Of a DNA stretch of 64,000 nucleotides, positions 1 to 7,679 are shown piece by piece. A program made the translations under genes and the position numbers. Positions within the stretch are counted from its first letter, which is position 1. Every line of letters starts with the position of its first letter. Origin of the DNA: Effrenium voratum. Its lineage: Eukaryota > Sar > Dinophyceae > Suessiales > Symbiodiniaceae. The notes under the pieces are model-generated. The model was not told the origin of the DNA. It saw nothing but the letters and a program-made list of their open reading frames with translations, and made no database searches. The stretch is from NCBI GenBank assembly GCA_963377175.1, contig CAUJNA010002846.1, positions 279,501 through 343,500 on the forward strand. The letters are read 5' to 3'.

Positions 1-1
1 G

Positions 2-1587
2 AGGAGCCTCAGGCTTGTCATAACTCGCCTTTCCGCCCCATCTCGCCGCGACCAGCTCAGCAGACTTCGCAGGGTCTATCAAATTTCCCGACCACTCAGG
101 CATGTTGCTCAACCTCCTAGTCAACGCGTCTACCGACGCAGCCAAGTCTTCGTCCGTCACGGTGTAAGGGTCGACCTTCTCCCTGTCTTCTTGACCCACA
201 TCCGGAAGCCTATAATCCCCGCGGATGGCCTCCAGCGCGGCCCTCTCAGCTTCCTCAGCCTCCTTCTGCGTGGCCACTGCCCTCGGAATCCAGAGCGCTA
301 CCTCGGCCGGCAACGACTTCTCCATGTCTATCGGAGTGTTCTTGGGAAGGATCCTTCGATCATCTCCCTCCCCGCTGTACTCATAGTCAGGAGCAGTCTT
401 CCGGTACTCCTCGAAGGTAGCCCCTTTGAAGTTGGTAATCTCACTCGGGTCTGTCTTCCCAGCCTCAGTACCCCGAGGCGTGGGCTCCTTCGTCCCGGTG
501 GAATCCTTCTTGGAGCCTTCCTGATCCACGTCCATGTCGTCCTTCTTCTTCTCCGTCACGGACAGTTTCCCAATGTCAGGAAGGGTCACATCATCATCCT
601 TTCCTGATCCGGCGCCCCTATCGGGGGCCGGCTCGGTCCTCGGTTGCCCCGAAGAGCTCGCCCCAGGATCCACGTCGCCCTCGTCGTCCACATGTGGTCG
701 CTTTCCCCACACGATCTTCGTCTTCGGCTTCAGCGGGACAGCGACACCTCCAGCCATATGGTGTCCAGGCCAAGTGGCTCCTTCAGGGTCATCCTCGAAC
801 CATGATTTCCCGAACGGGAGCCCATCCCTTCCGATGATCTCCTTCCTATCGGAAGTAGACCCCGAGTGGGACAACGCAGATACGTGAGACAGCATGATCT
901 CAGCCGCCGATTGCGCCAGCGTATCGGACATCTGCTCCCTTGTCGGGATAGTCCGCAGCTCCGGAGCGAGGTGACCGGCAATCATGCTGAAAGGCGCAGT
1001 CCCCAACCGCTTGCCCAACACCGCCTCGTTCAGCGCGTTGAAGTACTTCTGCAGCTTCTCCAGCATCGCCGTCGCCGCCATCAGCTGGGGATGAAACATG
1101 GGCATCCGCCACGCGCGCCCAAGGGCGCAATCCACGTGCGATGCGATCGCAGTGATCGTCCCTACCAGCAAGTGCGATGATGCAATCTCCGGTACCCAAG
1201 TCGGGTCGTCCAAAGGAATGCATTGTCCCGTCTGCGCGTTCAGCAAGGTAGCCCTCACCCCCGGCGCTCGAAGACAATCATACGCCCTGCGGTTCGGGTC
1301 ACTAACGACACCACGAACCATGTAATCATCCCGATCGGGCATATCTGCCCAGTCCCCCGGAGGTGCCCGCCCATGATGGTACTTCGCCTGAATGTCCTGC
1401 CTCATCCCTAACGGGATATGGGCAGCCTCGGACGCCACCTTCTTCATGTTCCATTGCTGATCACCCCACGGCGTAGACTTCCGATCTCGAGGATTGATGT
1501 ACTCCTGATCGATCCTCCCAGCAGCTCGGGAAGCATCCAACGCCCCGTACATGTAATCGTTATGTACGGCCCTCTCCAATACCGCGG
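2..1587 (-). CDS. ORF3 segment 5 (C-terminal part), open to window edge
   Basis: I translated the minus strand and found no stop from about 1587 to base 2, over 520 codons, so the protein continues outside the window. It joins segment 4 by a one-base shift near 1585-1600: segment 4 ends in a short unrelated tail there, while this frame reads on through VLERAVHNDYMYGALDA. The first 240 residues are ordered-looking, with an alanine-rich helical stretch (MAATAMLEKLQKYFNALNEA). The middle is lysine/aspartate-rich and low in complexity, and the end is charged with WIPRAVATQKEAEEAE. I recognise no domain. The position 3' of pol is where env or accessory ORFs sit in other retroelements, but I see no signal peptide or membrane segment here. 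Confidence 0.65.
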
Positions 1588-3860
1588 TTCCACTCGCTAT
1601 CGCGATTCGGGAACACAATGTGGCTAGTCTCGTTCGCCTTCCTCCACTCCTCCGCGGTAACCCGCTCTTGAGTGATTGCCTTGTTCCTGATCACGGCATA
1701 GATGAAGGGCTCACCAGCCTCCCTAGCCAGGATGTGCTGAACGATGAACCTCCTATTCGACCTGCTCTCCGCCGGTCTTGCCGATGTCCGCGAGCCCCTC
1801 GTGGATTGATAGGAACTATGCTCACGGTGGTGCCGAACTTCCGCTGACTTCAGCTCGGGCGCCTCTCCCGGGTGCTCCGGGTACGGCGTGTTCGCATAAT
1901 TGTGTATGCCCCCTCGAGACTCCTGGGTTGAAGCCGCCTTCGGGGTCGCTGCAGTATCCCGCAGGTCCCCGTCGTCGTCCGTGTACTTCGGAGCATAGGA
2001 GACTGGCACACCCGGGCCACATGCACCCGACGCCTCCTCCTTCTTCTGAGCACCAATAGGTTCTCGAGCCCTGCGTTCCTCCCTAACGGGCGACGCCGCT
2101 CGCTTTGCCGCAGGCGATTCCACCGACGGCTCTGTCGTAGTCGTAGTGGCCTGAGGCACCTCAGCTTCCCTACCGGGAGTCTCCTCCTCACCTACCACGG
2201 GAACCTCGGCTTCCTTCTCCGGCTCCATCTCAACGTCTCCGGTGGACTCCAACACCTCGGCCTCGGTCGGATCCCCACCATCGTTGAAGGTATCCGTAGG
2301 GAGATCGACCCCTTCCCTATCGGGTAGGAGATCATCGACCTCGGCGGAGCCACCCGTGTTCTCCTCCTCAATCGTCGCTCTAGGCGTTCGAAGATTCGAT
2401 GACCATCGATTCCCAACTTCGGTCGCCGTGACCTGAGGTGAAGAAACCCTCGGACTCCGAGGTGGGTTCGGCGGAGATTTCGGTCTCACCGATGCCAGCA
2501 TCTCCTTCGTGACTAACGCCTTAGGAGGTGCTTTCGGGGCAGCGGTCTGACCTCCCGCATGCTGACCTGCGTCAGATGATTGCCCACCAGGGGTAACGCC
2601 TACCGGCGGTCCTCCCAGAGCGGCACCTGTCATGTCGACATCCTCAGACTCAGACATCGATCCGCCATCACCCATCTTCGAAGAAGTACCCTCCTTCAGA
2701 AGCTTGAGGATGTTGTCCCTGATGTGCAACGTGACAGAACCAGACCATGTAGTCCTAGTCAGGGAGAAAAAGTCCGGGACAGCCGCGAGGTAGGGCGGCA
2801 CCACAGCCCATGCTCTTTGGACCGGCCGATTCCTGCCGTAGCTGTCAACTTCACTCCCCCATGACACAGCGTCTGCTGAAACCACTGGGATCAGGTTCGC
2901 ACGGAGATCGCCCATCCTATACTGGATCTCCTTAGTCATGTGAACCCCTTGGTCGCCCTCTCGATCTAACGATCGCCCCGGGCCGCAAACCATCACCTTG
3001 ACCTTGTTGTTGAGCGCGATCAGCGACTCCACATCCTTACTCCACACGGTCGCCGCATCACTTCTGGCCCTCCATGCATTCCTCTCCCACCTATACAGGT
3101 AGGAGCCACGGAAACCAAAGACATACAGGTCATGCTTGGCGGCATCTGCATTGCCGTACTTCTGGATGCAGTCGTCAGCCCGCTTGTCCATCAGCTCGTA
3201 CGCCTTGTCAACCATCATCCGAAGGGATGTCTCCTCGTTATCACGAGTGCTGGTCACGTAATGCACCTCATAGTTCTTGAACGGCCGGTGATCTGGGGAA
3301 CCCCTCAACCGATCGTTCTTTGCCCTGCACTTGAGGATGTCCTCCGCCAACGTGGCTGGGTCCATCCCTTTCTTGTTCTTCGTGGATGCAGTGTTGAACG
3401 TCTGATCCAGCAGGTAGAACACAGTCGCATCCGGAGCCGCGGAATCCTCTTTGAACACTGGAGGACCGTACCCGGCCGCCAAGGCCGCAGCGATCCTCAC
3501 CGCAGCACCTGTCCCACTAGCCGCTAAACATCGAAGCAAGATTACCATCTTGTCTTGGTAGCGACTCATCTCGTGCAGAACGATGGATGGGTAGATGGAC
3601 AGCATCACATCCGCTAACACGGCGACTGCCCATGCGTCCCACAGCCTTTCCATTTGTACGGAATCAACCGCCACACGGGAGTATCCTCCCCTCGGCAGCT
3701 CCAGAGTTGGCGGGATGACCTTCCCACTCCTGATCAGGCGCATCACCTTCCTAGCTTGCTCAAAACACTCAAGCTCCTTCGGGAAGAGAGCACCCCGACC
3801 AACGGCCTTTAAAAGGCCTCGTCCTTGATCTCGGTAAGGTATCCCTTCGTTAGTGTGAGC
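1560..3860 (-). CDS. ORF3 segment 4, unknown protein with acidic/proline-rich C-terminal half
   Basis: This frame is open from 3860 (just after a TGA) to a stop at 1560. Its N-terminal sequence GALFPKELECFEQARK continues naturally from the preceding segment, so I treat it as the middle of one long ORF3. The first 390 or so residues look globular, with hydrophobic blocks such as VAVLADVMLSIYPSIVL and DLYVFGFRGSYLYRW and a glycine-rich VMVCGPGRSL. The rest is a low-complexity tail rich in P, S, E and T (MSESEDVDM, then EVEMEPEKEAEVPVVGEEE-like runs), probably disordered. No known family is recognised. The last eight or so residues before the stop are likely out of frame. Confidence 0.6.
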   Translation of the reverse strand, partial: AHTNEGIPYRDQGRGLLKAVGRGALFPKELECFEQARKVMRLIRSGKVIPPTLELPRGGYSRVAVDSVQMERLWDAWAVAVLADVMLSIYPSIVLHEMSRYQDKMVILLRCLAASGTGAAVRIAAALAAGYGPPVFKEDSAAPDATVFYLLDQTFNTASTKNKKGMDPATLAEDILKCRAKNDRLRGSPDHRPFKNYEVHYVTSTRDNEETSLRMMVDKAYELMDKRADDCIQKYGNADAAKHDLYVFGFRGSYLYRWERNAWRARSDAATVWSKDVESLIALNNKVKVMVCGPGRSLDREGDQGVHMTKEIQYRMGDLRANLIPVVSADAVSWGSEVDSYGRNRPVQRAWAVVPPYLAAVPDFFSLTRTTWSGSVTLHIRDNILKLLKEGTSSKMGDGGSMSESEDVDMTGAALGGPPVGVTPGGQSSDAGQHAGGQTAAPKAPPKALVTKEMLASVRPKSPPNPPRSPRVSSPQVTATEVGNRWSSNLRTPRATIEEENTGGSAEVDDLLPDREGVDLPTDTFNDGGDPTEAEVLESTGDVEMEPEKEAEVPVVGEEETPGREAEVPQATTTTTEPSVESPAAKRAASPVREERRAREPIGAQKKEEASGACGPGVPVSYAPKYTDDDGDLRDTAATPKAASTQESRGGIHNYANTPYPEHPGEAPELKSAEVRHHREHSSYQSTRGSRTSARPAESRSNRRFIVQHILAREAGEPFIYAVIRNKAITQERVTAEEWRKANETSHIVFPNRDSEWNRGIGEGRT
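2311..2328. repeat. Micro-hairpin, 7-bp stem with one T-T mismatch, loop TATC
   Basis: CCTTCCC-TATC-GGGTAGG in ORF3. Pairing resumes beyond a single T-T mismatch, which suggests a once-perfect longer stem or drift under weak constraint. Confidence 0.7.
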
Positions 3861-4660
3861 TCAAACGTTTCACCCCGGATGGCTTCAAACATGTTCGACT
3901 TCGGCACGATCCTGGCGAATAGTGCCCCACCTTCCGCCTCGAGGGGTCCCTGGAGCAGCACGCATGTTCTCCTCTTCAACGGATAGACCTATCGGTCCCA
4001 TGTAGTTCTCTGGGAAGAACTTGTGCATAGCCCACACGACCGATGGAGCATGCGGATTCCATTCAACGAACGGGTTGTAGTACTGCAGGGTGCTATCGCC
4101 CCCTGAGTTGCACAGCTCTACATATTGTGAGTCCGCCGCAGGCTTCTCAAGCTTGATGCAGATCCCACAGATCCCCAGCCTCGCGTTCGGGAACACTCGC
4201 TGGGCTCCTCGCTTGACACCCTTCAGGTGGGGATTGTCGCTGAACAAGTTCTCAGACTCGTCCGGTTGCGTGATGCAAATCGCGACCCTCGCCCACGTGT
4301 TCTGACCGTAGTGCGACAGAGTGCTGTATCCCAGGGCCTCAACCGCCTTCAAAGATGTCCACACACCTACCGCTTCATCGCTCGCGGTGGACGCAGTAAC
4401 CTGCATACCACCCAGAATGCTCCACAATGAAGATTGCGAAGTTCCATGGATAAGGACCTTTTCAGTGTCCGTCTGGCCCCTGAAATTGATGGCCAAATCG
4501 AAGAATGCCCATCCATCGTCGGGACCAATCTCCACATCAGTGGCACTCGCCGGGTTCTTGGGCGAGATCCTCAACACCTGTCTACGGTCCCAGTCAAATG
4601 CAGGGACGTGACCACACCTGACATCTGTCCCATCGCGTGCAGGTACCCCCGCATCCCTGG
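3809..4660 (-). CDS. ORF3 segment 3, possible ADP-ribosyltransferase-like domain
   Basis: The main frame runs from about 4660 to 3885. Its N-terminal extension DGTDVRCGHVPAFDWDRRQ lies upstream of the first possible start at 4577. The sequence VLIHGTSQSSLWSILGGM, followed 20 residues later by GVWTSLKAVEALGY, resembles the start of PARP/ART-superfamily folds (a histidine in an HGT motif, then G-x-[YW]-x-[ST] and a helix ending in Tyr). A catalytic glutamate cannot be assigned. Near 3970 the frame shifts by one base, and the alternative frame reads LEAEGGALFARIVPKSNMFE to a TAA at 3809; a further shift near 3860 leads into segment 4. If functional, this would transfer ADP-ribose or act as a related NAD/RNA 2'-phosphate enzyme. 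That is family-based inference from one motif. Confidence 0.45.
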
Positions 4661-4990
4661 CTTATCAGCCGACGCGAACTTCTTGACCGACGGGACCGAC
4701 GAAAGCCTTCGTCCCGAGGAACATCTAACGATCTCCTCCCTGTTTCTCCCTTCCGTCAGCATCATCGCGTCCACGACCAACTCCGGAGGCGTGAACAGTG
4801 CGTTCGGCCTCTCGCTCATCCAGGCACGGATTGCGTTGAAATGGTGCTCCGCATCACCGAAATCATCTCCACTATACAGAGGGTGATCTCCGAATGCCGC
4901 CTCTGCCTGATCAGCGACCGCCTTTACCAAGGCAGTCTGCGGGTGAACCGTCTTCCACTCCGGCCAGGCTTTTGGGTTGGAGGGGAAGCA
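4571..4990 (-). CDS. ORF3 segment 2, unknown
   Basis: This short frame continues segment 1 after an apparent one-base shift near 4985, at the CCTCCAACCC stretch on the plus strand. The frame reads PKAWPEWKTVHPQTALVKAV and then about 115 residues, including LFTPPELVVDAMMLTEGRNREEIV. It leaves frame again near 4650, at a run of five C on the plus strand, after which segment 3 continues. The last 25 or so residues before its stop at 4571 are therefore probably spurious. No domain is recognised. The region is helical and charged. Confidence 0.55.
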   Translation of the reverse strand, partial: CFPSNPKAWPEWKTVHPQTALVKAVADQAEAAFGDHPLYSGDDFGDAEHHFNAIRAWMSERPNALFTPPELVVDAMMLTEGRNREEIVRCSSGRRLSSVPSVKKFASADKPGMRGYLHAMGQMSGVVTSLHLTGTVDRC

Positions 4991-5447
4991 AGAAAGCAGG
5001 GTCCGTCGGAACCGCAGCGCAGAGGATAGCCGCCAAGTGCACGGCGTTCATCTCCGTAACCTCCACTCCCCGGCGCTTCATTTCCGCCACTATCGCAGCA
5101 GTCCTGACCGCCCGGTACCGGATCAGCTTTTCGTGGTCCGTCACCGGCATGTGGGACTTGTCGAGCTTGTCCTTGCTGATGTGGGATACTCTGCCAACCA
5201 GTTCGTCGAACCTCGCGGCACTGTCATCCTCAATCAGCTGATCAGCCTTCTCCATATCTGGATCAATCGTGGTGAACTTCGGATCCTGTCCCCTAAACCC
5301 CTTAATCGTCCACTCGCGGTACCCCGCAAGCAAACAACTGGCCACAGCCTTAGGCTTCTCCATGCCCAGGCCCATCTCCAGGTCCCAGGACGGCCGCGGA
5401 GGCGTCGCCATGCAGCGCCCCAGGCCCATTCCGCCAGCTGCCGCCAT
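4911..5447 (-). CDS. ORF3 segment 1 (N-terminus), unknown
   Basis: ATG at 5447 is chosen because an in-frame TGA lies two codons upstream and no earlier start is possible. The segment begins 298 bp downstream of the pol stop (5745), so ORF3 is a separate cistron and not a pol extension. After a glycine/methionine/proline-rich start it becomes helical and charged (WTIKGFRGQDPKFTTIDPD, RAVRTAAIVAEMKRRGVEVTE). I see no motif I can name. The last 25 or so residues of this frame, after FLLPLQP, are probably out of frame, since the +1 frame reads on sensibly into segment 2. Confidence 0.55.
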   Translation of the reverse strand: MAAAGGMGLGRCMATPPRPSWDLEMGLGMEKPKAVASCLLAGYREWTIKGFRGQDPKFTTIDPDMEKADQLIEDDSAARFDELVGRVSHISKDKLDKSHMPVTDHEKLIRYRAVRTAAIVAEMKRRGVEVTEMNAVHLAAILCAAVPTDPAFLLPLQPKSLAGVEDGSPADCLGKGGR

Positions 5448-5744
5448 GCGTCAGCAGGTTCGGGCCACCGGCCACGGAACCACGGAGGAACCGGGAACCC
5501 AGCCTACCGGCCAGAATCCCCCCCTGTCCCTCAGAAGGCTCAGCCTATCGGCCAGAGACCCTCTCCCTAGAACAAGAACCTAGAAAATGAATAATTGACT
5601 GAATCCGTCCTTCACGAAGCAGAAGAAAAACCTTAGTGACAGGCATACCTGCCTCATGCTTCTGTTCTGGTCAGTAAGCGCATTGTGTCGCCTGTGAATG
5701 TGGTGCGGTTGCCCGCGGGGTGAGCCAACTTGATCAAGCAAAAG
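5448..5744. other. Pol-ORF3 intergenic spacer
   Basis: About 300 bp between the pol stop and the ORF3 ATG. No open frame of note and no repeat I recognise. How ORF3 is expressed is unknown: it could have its own trans-spliced mRNA (spliced-leader trans-splicing is general in dinoflagellates) or be translated internally. Confidence 0.5.
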
Positions 5745-7679
5745 CTACGCGGCAACGAAGTTGTTCAACCACTTCCCAACAGCAAGCAATCGGTCGTGCC
5801 GAGAGAGAGTATCCCCTCCTCGCATCTTGCAAGTACTCCAAAACGAATTGAAAGACTTAGAAGAAAAGCACCTAAACACGACCCCATGCCTCTTGAGACC
5901 ACATTGGCAAGCGCAAACAGACCTGCAATCAAACCCATGCGTGGTGGCGATTCCTTCAGCCTCACCTTCCTTCAAGATATTGCATTTTGGTCGATAGAGA
6001 ATGATCGGAACGCATCCACTGGTCCGAGCATCACAAGCCAAGTTGAACCTTTGCCTAACGGCAGCCTCGGTCCTATCCCTAAGCTTTCTGGTCTGTCCCC
6101 ACTTCCCAGTCCTGGAATCAACCCTATCGGGTGCAAGATCATTAAGAACAAGCACAACATAACAAAGGCTATCGCCTTCAATCCTACCAGACCGTATGAT
6201 GTGATTCCTGTAACCAGGAGCAACTTGAAGCGTGACAACCCTGCAAAGATCACTATACGCAAGAACTCCGGCTATCGCCTGGTCCGCAATAATAGTTTTC
6301 TCGCATCTTTTCCCTCCTTTTTCCTCGTCAATCACGATTCCCTCGTACTCAGAGAGTAACCTCTCAATGAGCCGATTGAAACCGGATTTTGCACCTGATT
6401 CCATGCGTACCCCCCTAAGCGGGGGCAGTCCAGGAGCGGCAGGGGGCTTAAGACAGGGTTGGGTGGGTTGGGCCAAATATTCCTGCAGGTATCCCGGCAG
6501 AAACATACCAAGGGTGTGCAGATTTCTATTCCACACGACCTTGTCAATGCAGGCCTTAGTGAAAATGTCTGCGCCTTGGTAGTGAGACGGGCACGCAACG
6601 AACCGAAAAATTCCAGCATTAAAACGTTCGTTGAGCCACGAGATGTCAATGCGCTGCGTCCTTGACATATAGCGCATGTTGGGATTATTCCCAGTTATAA
6701 CGATCCGGCACGCCGATTCGTTATCCTCCAGCACGTTGATAATAAACGGCTGGGTCTCCTTTCCCTTCCCAATAGCGTGCTGCCAGAGGGTAGCTAATGC
6801 CATTCCCTCCTTGGACACTCCATGGTCGAGAGCAACAATCTCCGCTTCAGGAGTCGACTTCGAAACGGAAGTCTGTTTCTTGCTTACTCCAGTGATGGGC
6901 ATGTAGGTCCTAGGACCCACAAGACAAATAAGCACTCCCGACGTGCTCTTGGAATCAGTACGATCCCCAGCCAGATCCGCATCACAGTAAGCAACCAGCT
7001 CAATGAACTCTGGGCTATCGCCCACCCAACCGTACAAATGAAGGTCGAGCGTAGAGTTCACATATGAAATTAACCTGTGGAGCTTGCGGTCACATAGATG
7101 ATTCCACTTCGTGACCCGGCTGGCTAACGCCTGCACGGGACGAATCAGGTCATATCTGCCCATCCGAGCTCCGTAGAGAACCTTCATCAGCACCGCCGCC
7201 GCGTCATTTCCGAGGCATCCGGGCTGCGCATTGACGGTCTCCATGTCCATCGCCTGGTTGAAGAGTTTGTCAAATTCAGGATTGACGGAATTCTCGTCAA
7301 ACTCCGGCTTGCTCTCGTCCAGGAACGGAGTTTCAACCTTCTGCAGCTTCTTCGGGTACTTTCCTTGACACAGCTCAATGTATCTATCGACACATGCCTG
7401 CATGAAACTGCTCTCGCTGTACTTGATGAACCTTATCGTGGTTTCCGGCTTGGGGATGTCCTTAGAGAGTAACCCCTCTGGACCAAACCTCAAGTCGGGT
7501 TGCTCCTTATCAGGAGGATTGCCGACCGTCCACGCCAGTCTCGGGTCAAAGTGACCCTTGACCACCTGTTGCGTGAATTCGTGCTCGCAGCCAAGATATC
7601 TCTTGAGCTGCCTTGGTTCCTCCATCTTGATGACCTTTGAGATCAGCGCCCATCCTTGCGATGTTCTTCGCCGGCCCAC
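5745..7679 (-). CDS. Pol segment 4: end of reverse transcriptase, RNase H, C-terminal extension
   Basis: The first 200 or so residues are the C-terminal part of the Copia reverse transcriptase and its connection (KMEEPRQLKRYLGCEHEF; later LMKVLYGARMGRYDLIRPVQALAS). An RNase H domain follows at about residues 225-375, with the acidic residues in order: D233 in YCDADLAGD, E278 in STPEAEIVALD, D319 in LEDNESAC and D371 in GADIFTKA. It would degrade the RNA strand during cDNA synthesis. After the usual Copia end (GMFLPGYLQEYL) there is an extra region of about 240 residues with no recognised domain. The frame joins segment 3 by a one-base shift near 7645: the start listed here is a GTG lying inside the reverse transcriptase, so it is not a real translation start. 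Confidence 0.9.
   Translation of the reverse strand: MGRRRTSQGWALISKVIKMEEPRQLKRYLGCEHEFTQQVVKGHFDPRLAWTVGNPPDKEQPDLRFGPEGLLSKDIPKPETTIRFIKYSESSFMQACVDRYIELCQGKYPKKLQKVETPFLDESKPEFDENSVNPEFDKLFNQAMDMETVNAQPGCLGNDAAAVLMKVLYGARMGRYDLIRPVQALASRVTKWNHLCDRKLHRLISYVNSTLDLHLYGWVGDSPEFIELVAYCDADLAGDRTDSKSTSGVLICLVGPRTYMPITGVSKKQTSVSKSTPEAEIVALDHGVSKEGMALATLWQHAIGKGKETQPFIINVLEDNESACRIVITGNNPNMRYMSRTQRIDISWLNERFNAGIFRFVACPSHYQGADIFTKACIDKVVWNRNLHTLGMFLPGYLQEYLAQPTQPCLKPPAAPGLPPLRGVRMESGAKSGFNRLIERLLSEYEGIVIDEEKGGKRCEKTIIADQAIAGVLAYSDLCRVVTLQVAPGYRNHIIRSGRIEGDSLCYVVLVLNDLAPDRVDSRTGKWGQTRKLRDRTEAAVRQRFNLACDARTSGCVPIILYRPKCNILKEGEAEGIATTHGFDCRSVCACQCGLKRHGVVFRCFSSKSFNSFWSTCKMRGGDTLSRHDRLLAVGKWLNNFVAA

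Noticed and set aside
3804..3818. Inverted repeat GGCCTTTAAAAGGCC overlapping a TAA, first read as a stop inside ORF3 that might be read through
   Set aside because: Re-tracing the frames shows the downstream ORF3 frame bypasses that TAA. A one-base shift near 3860 explains the break without readthrough.
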